DNA from: JABEVB01 sp049965775
Lineage (GTDB): Bacteria; Planctomycetota; Phycisphaerae; WQYP01
Length of the DNA: 9,654 nt
Reading direction: 5' to 3'
NCBI GenBank assembly: GCA_049965775.1
Contig: JBMFVX010000113.1
Location: 1 to 9,654 of the forward strand
The notes under the pieces are model-generated. The model made no database searches and was not told the origin of the DNA. It saw only the letters and a program-made list of their open reading frames with translations. Below are positions 1 to 5,185 of this stretch, piece by piece (the stretch's first letter is position 1; every line of letters begins with the position of its first letter). The position numbers and the translations under genes were made by a program.

Positions 1-425
1 ACACACAGCGAATAGATATGGTTGCTTACAAGCCCTGGTGAATTGGAGGTGTTAAACGAATCCCAATCGGTTGCCCCAGCCTTGCGGTGATAGATGCCGG
101 TGTCTTCATCGCTAACCCAAAGCCCGCCACGCGGGCCGATGGCGATGGCGGTAATGAACTTTGCCGGGCAGTGCAGGCGGGTTTCGGTGGTGGGGTTTGG
201 TTGGGCTGCCGCAGTGGCGGCGGCGGTGCGGCCTGCTCCAGCAAGTAGAGCGGCTGCGGCCAGTCGCAGGACCTGTGGGCCTTTCCACAGCCAATACCGG
301 GCCGAAGGGCAATGCCGCGCTCGGCGAGACTGGGTGCTAATTTTGCCGGTGGCCAATGGGGCATTGCAAAAATGGTGCTCGCCAACGCCGTGATTCGGGG
401 TAAACATAGCGAGCAAACGCTTCAT
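1..425 (-). CDS. Secreted beta-propeller (sensor/NHL-like) protein, N-terminal part
   Basis: The minus frame from ATG 425 stays open for 141 codons to the left edge, so the 3' part lies outside the window. Residues 90-114 read as a propeller blade (FITAIAIGPRGGLWVSDED, then TGIYHRK), and a second blade begins near residue 133 (VSNHIYSLCV). This 'hydrophobic strand, GxxGGLWV, short turn, GIY' pattern is typical of two-component-regulator-type and NHL-type propellers. Before it lies a hydrophobic Ala/Leu stretch (about 52-74) followed by a Pro/Thr linker, which looks like a signal peptide and suggests export. The 50 residues before that stretch are basic and unusually long for a signal-peptide n-region, so the true start may be further in; Leu46 (CTG) would give a normal signal peptide. 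No clear Shine-Dalgarno precedes ATG 425. The fold call is fairly firm; function and ligand cannot be read from this fragment. Confidence 0.6.
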   Translation of the reverse strand, partial: MKRLLAMFTPNHGVGEHHFCNAPLATGKISTQSRRARHCPSARYWLWKGPQVLRLAAAALLAGAGRTAAATAAAQPNPTTETRLHCPAKFITAIAIGPRGGLWVSDEDTGIYHRKAGATDWDSFNTSNSPGLVSNHIYSLC

Positions 426-504
426 TGCAAAAACCCGTCGGTGCAGAGTTTAAAGGCAGCGGCGACTCCGCCGCCACGAGGCTGCAAAACATCCCTTTTG
501 CTGA

Positions 505-535
505 ATAATACGCCCCCCCTCCGTGAAAAAGTCAA
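505..535 (-). promoter_or_regulatory. Candidate promoter for the propeller gene
   Basis: On the minus strand, TTGACT (535-530) is followed after 19 bases by TATTAT (510-505). The boxes are good but the spacer is 1-2 bases longer than ideal. The start of transcription would fall near 498, leaving a leader of about 70 bases before ATG 425. The spacer contains a run of seven G. Confidence 0.35.
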
Positions 536-646
536 GTTGAAAAAAGATGGAATATGTTTTTGGATCTGCAGCGCTGCCTGCGGGCGGCGAGATCAGGAGT
601 ATCCCGATGGTGTGCCGTGCCGTAGAGGAACAAGAATGAGCTACCT

Positions 647-784
647 GCAGAGCCGGGCTGCCTCCCCGTACTGAAGCATTACGGTAATTGTTCGCGGAGG
701 GGTGGAAGCCTGCGCTACAAGGGGTGAGTCTGCTGCGAGGTACACCGGGACGGTCATACGCGCGCATGCGGCGCAGAGCCGGGC
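647..784. repeat. Possible degenerate dispersed-repeat patch
   Basis: The 12-mer GCAGAGCCGGGC occurs at 647-658 and again at 773-784. Between them, the minus strand at 719-699 reads TGTAGCGCAGGCTTCCACCCC in two halves (TGTAGCGCAGG, then CTTCCACCCC). It resembles the 'TAGCGCAGGCTTCC' family of intergenic repeats that I recall from planctomycete-like genomes. Whether it is repeated elsewhere cannot be seen from one window. Confidence 0.3.
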
Positions 785-812
785 GATCGCCTCGGCCGCC
801 AGCGGATGCACA

Positions 813-1925
813 TTATTTTCGTAGTAGCGAGCCGCCGTTGCGTAATTCCTTGAACATGCGGTTGGCCAGCGCGCCGGCCCACAGGGCCATTGCCAGCGGG
901 GCCATCATCCACAATGCCTGCAGCACGCCCAGGGCCGCGCCGCTTACCTCGCCGGGCGTCAAGCCCAACAGTGCCAGCACCGCCTGCAAAGCCACCAGTG
1001 GAACCATCACGGCAAAGGCAATGCGGGCCGCAACACGGCCCGGCATGCCGATGTCGCGATTGATCATGGCCACCAGCACCATTGCCAGCAGCCCCATTAT
1101 AGCGCTCCACAGCAGCATAAGCCCCCACGCCACTATGCCCGCGCACCAGGTAATCAGCCAGTAAATGACTCCGCCGCTCCGCTGAAGCATTTCCTGCAGC
1201 GAGGCGGAATTAATTTGCACCGCAGGCAACTGTGCCACCGGCGTTTTAACAGAAAGCGTTGAGCCGCCTGCCGCGAGAAGCAGGCGCTGCACCCGGCTCA
1301 TGGGGATCATCACCTGCTGGCCGCTGATTTCATGGACATCTATCGCGGTTGGCGTGATGAGCATCGTCGTTGCCGCCGGCACCGGCGTCACCGCGGGACC
1401 TTGCGCGATCTGAATAGAAATGCCCGCGCTTTCAATATGAAACGGCGGATTTTTGGAGTTGGCCGCAACCGAGAGCTTGCCGTCGCTGATGACCATCGGT
1501 GCGTACATGGCGTCATAGCCTTGGGCGATACGGTTCATTTGCTTAAGCCCGTCGCCGGCGAGGCGCGAGCCAATAATGCCGCCCGAAATCAAGGCGACAA
1601 AAATGAGCGGCCACAATGTGTAGCGCAGCGGGTACAGAGCCGCTTTGGCCCAGTAGTGCGGCTCGGCCAGTAGAAGCAGAGTACGAACGACAAAGCGCGG
1701 CGGCTTAAGGATGACTTGTCGCGGCCCCGGCTGCGGATTTGATTGCCCCGGCCCGCGTGTACCCGCCGAGCCACCCGTGGGCTTTAGCTCACCACCATAG
1801 GACGAACCGGGCGGTGCTCCATCCGGGGCTGGTGCTGAGTTGCCGCCGGGTTTTGAAGCTGGCGACGACGCATCTTGCGGGTTGTCGGTGGAATTATCCG
1901 GTGGCAGTGGTGGAGAGTCAGGCAT
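813..1925 (-). CDS. Proline-rich DUF1189-like polytopic membrane protein
   Basis: This encodes 370 residues from ATG 1925. Residues 1-75 are Pro/Ser/Gly-rich and probably disordered. A first membrane segment lies at about 101-123, an extracytoplasmic beta-rich domain at 124-250 (YAPMVISDGKLSV near 141), and then three or four segments at about 253-287, 300-322 and 332-354. One N-terminal segment, an outside domain with a 'DGKLSV' strand, and a C-terminal membrane bundle match the layout I recall for DUF1189 proteins, whose function is unknown. The frame extends upstream to a TTG at 1982, but that would place a strong hairpin inside the gene, so I prefer 1925. ATG 1943 is also possible. No good Shine-Dalgarno is visible at any of these. 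The gene follows efp on the same strand and is probably cotranscribed with it. Residues 5-10 (PPLPPD) and 38-40 (PPG) are EF-P-dependent types of motif. Confidence 0.75.
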   Translation of the reverse strand: MPDSPPLPPDNSTDNPQDASSPASKPGGNSAPAPDGAPPGSSYGGELKPTGGSAGTRGPGQSNPQPGPRQVILKPPRFVVRTLLLLAEPHYWAKAALYPLRYTLWPLIFVALISGGIIGSRLAGDGLKQMNRIAQGYDAMYAPMVISDGKLSVAANSKNPPFHIESAGISIQIAQGPAVTPVPAATTMLITPTAIDVHEISGQQVMIPMSRVQRLLLAAGGSTLSVKTPVAQLPAVQINSASLQEMLQRSGGVIYWLITWCAGIVAWGLMLLWSAIMGLLAMVLVAMINRDIGMPGRVAARIAFAVMVPLVALQAVLALLGLTPGEVSGAALGVLQALWMMAPLAMALWAGALANRMFKELRNGGSLLRK

Positions 1926-1942
1926 GGGTTTTATCCAGAGCA

Positions 1943-1969
1943 TGGCGGGCCAAAAGGGTGCGCCCGCCA
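1943..1969 (-). promoter_or_regulatory. GC-rich hairpin before the membrane-protein start
   Basis: TGGCGGGC (1943-1950) and GCCCGCCA (1962-1969) are perfect 8-base inverted repeats with an 11-base loop. In minus-strand RNA the hairpin ends 17 bases before ATG 1925. It has no U-run after it, so it is more likely an mRNA structure, or a control on the downstream gene, than an intrinsic terminator. Confidence 0.5.
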
Positions 1970-2001
1970 AAGATGTGGTCAAACGCCAAACCGCCGGTGT
2001 T

Positions 2002-2017
2002 TTGCCCGCGCGGGCAA
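2002..2017. promoter_or_regulatory. Perfect 16-base palindrome just after efp
   Basis: TTGCCCGCGCGGGCAA is its own reverse complement and begins on the base right after the efp stop codon (2018-2020). As RNA it can fold into a 6-bp stem with a GCGC loop. It could protect the efp 3' end or lower readthrough into the membrane-protein gene. As DNA it could be a dimeric protein site. The placement supports an RNA role. Confidence 0.5.
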
Positions 2018-2584
2018 TTAATCATTTACGCGGCCAAGGTATTCACCGGTGCGGGTGTCCACGCGTACGGTGGTGCCTTGGGTAATAAAGTCGGGAACAT
2101 TGACCACCAGCCCGGTTTCGAGCGTGGCGTCTTTGCCCACGTTGCTGACGGTGGCGCCTTTCATGCTGGGCGGGCAGTCTACAATTTCAAGTTCAACGGT
2201 GTTGGGCAGTTCCACCGAAAACGGCTTGCCCTGGTACATGGTAATTTGCACCTGCGTATTGGGCTTAAGATATTTCACCGCATCGCCCACCACATCGCCG
2301 GAGAGTTCAAGCTGTTCAAAATCGTTAAGGTCCATGAAGTGATGCGTCTGGCCTTCGGAATACAGGTATTCCATGGGTTTTTGTTCGAGAAAGGCCTGCT
2401 CAAGCGTGTCGTCCACGCGAAAGCGCTGCTCGATGATGCTGCCGGTTTGCGTGTCTTTGAGCTTCACCTGCATAAACGAGCGCCAATTGCCCTTAGACAC
2501 CTTGGCAAAATCATGCACCACATAGAGTTTGTTGTTGTATTCCACGGCGACACCGCGCCGTAAATCAATTGCCTTGATGGACAT
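2018..2584 (-). CDS. efp: Translation elongation factor P
   Basis: EF-P binds between the ribosomal P and E sites and relieves stalling at consecutive prolines. The 188-residue product has the usual family length and three-domain layout. It has an N-terminal KOW-like domain (about 1-64), a middle OB domain with the family's 'YLYSEG..HHFMD' and 'VELPNTVELEIVDCPPSMKG' stretches, and a C-terminal OB domain ending in VDTRTGEYLGRV, the classic signature. GAGG (2593-2590) sits 5 bases before ATG 2584. The oddity is the loop tip. Aligned to E. coli PGKGQAF, this protein reads KGNWRSF (residues 31-37), so the modified Lys34 position is Asn33, with a Lys two residues earlier in the Pro position. Neither the EpmA-type lysine nor the EarP-type arginine target is at the tip, and no modifying enzyme is encoded in the window. 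The gene lies 64 bases behind tRNA-Glu, with no promoter visible between them. Confidence 0.96.
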   Translation of the reverse strand: MSIKAIDLRRGVAVEYNNKLYVVHDFAKVSKGNWRSFMQVKLKDTQTGSIIEQRFRVDDTLEQAFLEQKPMEYLYSEGQTHHFMDLNDFEQLELSGDVVGDAVKYLKPNTQVQITMYQGKPFSVELPNTVELEIVDCPPSMKGATVSNVGKDATLETGLVVNVPDFITQGTTVRVDTRTGEYLGRVND

Positions 2585-2621
2585 TTGAACCTCAAAAAAC
2601 CAATGGTCGCCAAGCCGCCGG

Positions 2622-2643
2622 GCCGGCGCACCGTAGCGCCGGC
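2622..2643 (-). promoter_or_regulatory. Hairpin between tRNA-Glu and efp
   Basis: GCCGGCGC (2622-2629) and GCGCCGGC (2636-2643) form a perfect 8-bp stem with a 6-base loop, starting 5 bases past the tRNA 3' end. A T-run appears in the minus strand only about 20 bases later, right before the efp ribosome site, so this is not a textbook terminator. It may stop 3' trimming of the tRNA, act as a partial terminator or attenuator, or protect the efp 5' end after tRNA processing. Confidence 0.5.
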
Positions 2644-2648
2644 AACAA

Positions 2649-2721
2649 TGCCCTCATGGGGATTCGAACCCCAGTTACAGGCGTGAAAAGCCCGTGTCCT
2701 AGGCCTCTAGACGATGAGGGC
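2649..2721 (-). tRNA. tRNA-Glu (UUC)
   Basis: The 73 bases fold as a complete cloverleaf. The acceptor stem GCCCTCA/TGAGGGC is perfect over 7 bp with an A discriminator. The anticodon stem CGGGC/GCCTG has one G-T pair and its loop TTTTCAC gives anticodon TTC. The T arm is CTGGGGTTCGAATCCCCAT. The D-arm sequence CGTCTAGAGGCCTAGGACA closely matches bacterial tRNA-Glu. CCA is not encoded and must be added after transcription. The nearest gene on the same strand is efp. Confidence 0.97.
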
Positions 2722-3101
2722 GAGCGAGCCACAAATTATAACCCGCAGTAAATGAAAAATACAAATGAGCAATAACAGCGGTGATCCGGCGATCCGGAGG
2801 TCTGCCAATTTTCCGGGCGGCGCTGAAATTGCAGTTGTTGCGGACCGCACGCATAACGGATGCCGCTATTTAGCCGCCGGCTTGCCGGTGGTAACCAGCG
2901 TGCAGACCGTGGCGAATCATTCCGCGGCGGCCCGGTGTGACCTGAAGCCCGATTTATTGGCAGACTCCGCGCCGCGGCCGGTGCATCGAAGTTCGCGTCA
3001 AGATCGCAAGGTCGCTACCACTGGAACAAACTGCATCATAATGAGAGCCGGGAACAGACCTTAGTGTACGAACCGTGGCTCCGCTGACAAAATACATCAT
3101 A
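2722..3101. other. Intergenic stretch between tRNA-Glu and the jelly-roll gene
   Basis: Apart from the tRNA promoter I see no supported gene. A plus-strand frame at 2765-3064 has no ribosome site, starts inside the promoter region and shows no domain. Bases 3100 to about 3060 may hold the lost C-terminal strand of the jelly-roll gene in another frame. No clear terminator for that gene is visible. Confidence 0.55.
2735..2764 (-). promoter_or_regulatory. Sigma-70-type promoter for tRNA-Glu
   Basis: On the minus strand, TTGTAT (2764-2759), an 18-base spacer and a perfect TATAAT (2740-2735) put the transcript start about 7 bases before the mature tRNA end at 2721. It is the best -10 box in the window and may also drive efp and the membrane-protein gene. 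Confidence 0.7.
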
Positions 3102-3881
3102 TTACGCCACAATGTGCTCGCCGACATACATGCCCCAGCGAAACGTTGTCTTGCTATTTGCAGGACAGGGGAAAGATCCACTCTCAATAAACTTACCATT
3201 GAGATACACGCGCCACGCGTCGCCATTGTCCAGGACTCGCACAAAAAATGGCTTGCCAACCATATCGCGGGCGATGATCCGCCGGCCCTTGTGGTTGCGA
3301 GGGTCAATTACGATGTTCCCTTGATCACTCATGTCCAGATGCACCGCCCAGATGCGTTTATTGTTAAATACCTGAAATATACAGGCCCCGCCGGGTTTGA
3401 TAACCGTATATTCACCCGTCCATTCGTGCCAAGGACCGGCTTTCCACGGTTTATCATAGTAGGCCTCGATTCTTGCAGCCAAGGGACGATTATTACGCAC
3501 GTTCGTTTCGCCTTTAAAAAGTCGAAAAATTTGAACGTTGCCGTACTCCTGATACCAGCGGGACCATCGCGCAAAATCGGGTCGCGGGATATCGCTGTTG
3601 CCGACGGTGTGAATGGCGATATCTCGTACGATGGGGTTTTTGGCACCGGGGGTGCCTTCGAGGCGCTGCAGGAGTTTTAGATTCACAATAATTTTAGAGC
3701 CTCTGACACCTTTGTTGGAGTTGTGGCCCAAGACGAGTTGACCACTGGACTTGATCTGCTGCCAGGAAGGATCGGTGCCGACCTGCTTATAAAGGTTTGC
3801 TGCGTTTATTGCCCAAGTCGTATGCGCAAAAATTGTGGTGATCGCAAATAACGCGCTCTTCAGCAGAAACTTTCTATGCAT
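3102..3881 (-). CDS. Secreted jelly-roll protein, polysaccharide-lyase-like
   Basis: The product is 259 residues. MHRKFLLKSALFAITTIFAH and the following TTWA form a signal peptide with likely cleavage after Ala24, so the protein is exported. The mature part is beta-rich. Residues 104-122 (ARWSRWYQEYGNVQIFRLF) and 127-141 (NVRNNRPLAARIEAY), then WHEWTGEYTV (151-160), VRVLDNGDAWRVYLNGK (214-230) and FRWGMYVG (247-254), resemble concanavalin-type sandwiches of polysaccharide lyases and related sugar-binding proteins. The 'WRVYLNGK...FRWGMY' ending is the most telling part. I cannot name the lyase family or its catalytic residues, and a non-enzymatic role is possible. The frame stays open upstream to 4148, but AAAGGA 7 bases before ATG 3881 and the signal peptide fix the start. 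The C-terminus looks cut: just past the TAA, another frame encodes MMYFVSGATV, a plausible final strand. Confidence 0.75.
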   Translation of the reverse strand: MHRKFLLKSALFAITTIFAHTTWAINAANLYKQVGTDPSWQQIKSSGQLVLGHNSNKGVRGSKIIVNLKLLQRLEGTPGAKNPIVRDIAIHTVGNSDIPRPDFARWSRWYQEYGNVQIFRLFKGETNVRNNRPLAARIEAYYDKPWKAGPWHEWTGEYTVIKPGGACIFQVFNNKRIWAVHLDMSDQGNIVIDPRNHKGRRIIARDMVGKPFFVRVLDNGDAWRVYLNGKFIESGSFPCPANSKTTFRWGMYVGEHIVA

Positions 3882-3888
3882 GTTCACA

Positions 3889-3894
3889 TCCTTT
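3889..3894 (-). promoter_or_regulatory. Ribosome binding site fixing the jelly-roll start
   Basis: Minus-strand AAAGGA lies 7 bases before ATG 3881. It picks this start over the longer open frame that reaches 4148. Confidence 0.75.
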
Positions 3895-3912
3895 AAATGC
3901 CGCTTCCAGAAC

Positions 3913-3940
3913 ATTCTACTGTCTACTGTTGCAAGGTGAA
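3913..3940 (-). promoter_or_regulatory. Candidate promoter for the jelly-roll gene
   Basis: Minus-strand TTCACC (3940-3935), a 16-base spacer and TAGAAT (3918-3913) match the consensus at 4/6 and 5/6 positions. The transcript would begin near 3906, giving a leader of about 25 bases that contains the AAAGGA site. Confidence 0.4.
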
Positions 3941-3999
3941 AATCACTCCCCCGGCGACCCAGAAGCAAAAAAAGCAACCCGATCAATCCTGCAACCCCT

Positions 4000-4021
4000 G
4001 TTGGTCTTTTGTTGGTCTTTT
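4000..4021 (+). repeat. 11-base perfect tandem repeat
   Basis: GTTGGTCTTTT occurs twice in direct succession (4000-4010 and 4011-4021). The repeat length is close to one helical turn, so a protein could bind both copies on the same face of the DNA. It may equally be a slippage product. Confidence 0.7.
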
Positions 4022-4240
4022 TAATTGTTGCGCAGTCGCCGATGGCTTCGTTGGCAACGTCGCTTTGCCTCCAGGTCAGGACAGCAGGCGGCGGCAAAAG
4101 CAAAGCAGGATTGCGGTTATTGTGCTTTTTGAGCCACAGCCGCCTCATTCGGCCAATGTATCAAACCAAATTGCACCATATAAGGCATCCGATAACGTAA
4201 ATTTGCGCGGTTTCCGGCAAGAAATTATGTCGTGCGGCGT

Positions 4241-4269
4241 TTCACTTAGGTGTGCTAAGGCGTTACACT
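4241..4269 (+). promoter_or_regulatory. Candidate promoter for the efflux operon
   Basis: TTCACT (4241-4246), a 17-base spacer and TACACT (4264-4269) each match the consensus at 4/6 positions. Transcription would start near 4276, leaving a leader of about 29 bases that carries the AAAGGA ribosome site. Confidence 0.4.
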
Positions 4270-4290
4270 TTGACTTTACGATGCGCCGCG

Positions 4291-4296
4291 AAAGGA
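4291..4296 (+). promoter_or_regulatory. Ribosome binding site of the ABC ATPase gene
   Basis: AAAGGA lies 8 bases before ATG 4305 and favours it over the in-frame ATG at 4323, which has no such site. Confidence 0.7.
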
Positions 4297-4304
4297 AGTA
4301 GGTC

Positions 4305-5090
4305 ATGCGACCTGTAGAACTCATGACAAAAACAGCCCCAGAGCCAGCTCGCTTGAAAAACCGGGCAGGCGCGGTTGCTGCCGGGCCGGGCCTGATCAGA
4401 ACGCATAACGTCGTCAAACGTTATGTGGTCGGCGGCTCGGAGGTTCGCGCCCTGGATGGGGTAAGCGTGACAATTCACGAAGGCGAACTGGTGGCGATTA
4501 CCGGGTCTTCCGGCAGCGGAAAATCCACTCTTATGAATATTCTTGGCTGCTTGGATTCTCCTGATTCGGGCGACTATTTCATCGCCGGGGAAGATGTATC
4601 CAAACTTAAGAGCGATCAGCTTGCTCGTATTCGCAACCGGCGCATTGGCTTTGTTTTTCAGAGTTTTAACCTGCTGCCGCGTCTTTCGTCGGTGGAAAAC
4701 GTTGAGCTGCCGCTGCTATATGCCGGAGGGCGCCATGCGGCTGCTAAGGCGCGCGAAGCGCTGGAAATAGTTGGTCTTGGCGAGCGGTTGGATCACGAAC
4801 CAAACCAACTCTCCGGCGGGCAGCGGCAACGCGTAGCCATCGCCCGGGCCATTGTGACAGATCCAGCCATTATTCTCGCCGACGAACCCACCGGTAATCT
4901 TGACAGCCGTTCTGGTGATGAAATATTAAAGCTCTTTGAGACACTGCATCAGCAGGGGCGTACAATTTTGATTGTGACGCATGACCCTGACATTGCGGCC
5001 TTTTGCCCACGGGAAATCAACATGCGTGATGGGAAAGTTTTGCGCGATGGCGCACCGGCGGCGGCCTTGGCCGCCCATGGAGGAGATTAG
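4305..5090 (+). CDS. ABC transporter ATPase, MacB/LolD class
   Basis: This 261-residue cytoplasmic subunit hydrolyses ATP to drive the permease encoded two genes downstream. All core motifs are present and intact: Walker A GSSGSGKST (67-75), Q-loop Gln119 in FVFQSFNLLP, signature LSGGQ (169-173), Walker B IILADE with catalytic Glu194, D-loop NLD (198-200) and switch His226 in VTHD. 'DEPTGNLDS' and 'FQSFNLLPRLS' are typical of the MacB/LolD/FtsE class, which works by mechanotransmission rather than by moving substrate through the membrane. The roughly 30 N-terminal residues before the ABC domain are not part of the family core. It is the first gene of the efflux operon, and the adaptor gene starts 95 bases after its stop. 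Confidence 0.95.
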   Translation: MRPVELMTKTAPEPARLKNRAGAVAAGPGLIRTHNVVKRYVVGGSEVRALDGVSVTIHEGELVAITGSSGSGKSTLMNILGCLDSPDSGDYFIAGEDVSKLKSDQLARIRNRRIGFVFQSFNLLPRLSSVENVELPLLYAGGRHAAAKAREALEIVGLGERLDHEPNQLSGGQRQRVAIARAIVTDPAIILADEPTGNLDSRSGDEILKLFETLHQQGRTILIVTHDPDIAAFCPREINMRDGKVLRDGAPAAALAAHGGD

Positions 5091-5185
5091 CCGCCGCGAG
5101 CCGTACAGCACTGGCAACTCAGCGGTAAAAGCCCCCGCCCAGCCAAACTGATATATTTTTTAGTCCAGATTAGCAAGAAAGCACC

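Larger units (their letters stand above)
426..812. other. Gene-poor intergenic stretch
   Basis: This stretch separates the 5' end of the propeller gene from the 3' end of the membrane-protein gene. Short overlapping frames exist on both strands, but none has a ribosome site or a recognisable domain, and they overlap one another. It holds the candidate promoter at 505-535, short repeats at 647-784 and a GGCGATCGCC palindrome at 782-791. I see no convincing terminator for the membrane-protein gene ending at 813. Confidence 0.6.
3882..4304. other. Divergent control region
   Basis: This 423-base stretch separates the start of the minus-strand jelly-roll gene from the plus-strand efflux operon. 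It holds a candidate promoter for each side and an 11-base tandem repeat in the middle. Both strands have open frames across it but none has a ribosome site. One minus frame contains a hydrophobic stretch with a PEP-CTERM-like look (about 3950-4010), discussed under findings. Confidence 0.6.

Noticed and set aside
450..767. Minus-strand frame with a CSAGFHPSA stretch
   Set aside because: The stretch is what a dispersed DNA repeat gives when translated. There is no ribosome site and no domain.
782..791. GGCGATCGCC palindrome, which contains the cyanobacterial HIP1 octamer GCGATCGC
   Set aside because: I noticed only this copy. HIP1 is abundant where it matters, and nothing else points to cyanobacteria.
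1926..1982. TTG start at 1982 for the membrane protein
   Set aside because: It has no ribosome site and would put the 1943-1969 hairpin in the coding part. It remains possible.
1739..2563. Long plus-strand open frame (274 codons) across efp
   Set aside because: It is antisense to efp and to the start of the membrane-protein gene. EF-P identity on the other strand is clear.
2622..2643. Calling the tRNA-efp hairpin an intrinsic terminator
   Set aside because: No U-run follows the stem; the nearest T-run is about 20 bases on, next to the efp ribosome site.
2765..3064. Plus-strand open frame of 99 codons starting ATGAGCAATAAC
   Set aside because: No ribosome site, the start lies against the tRNA promoter, no recognisable domain, and third-position GC is only moderate.
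3897..4301. Plus-strand open frame of 134 codons in the divergent region
   Set aside because: No Shine-Dalgarno, low-complexity composition, and it covers both candidate promoters and the tandem repeat.
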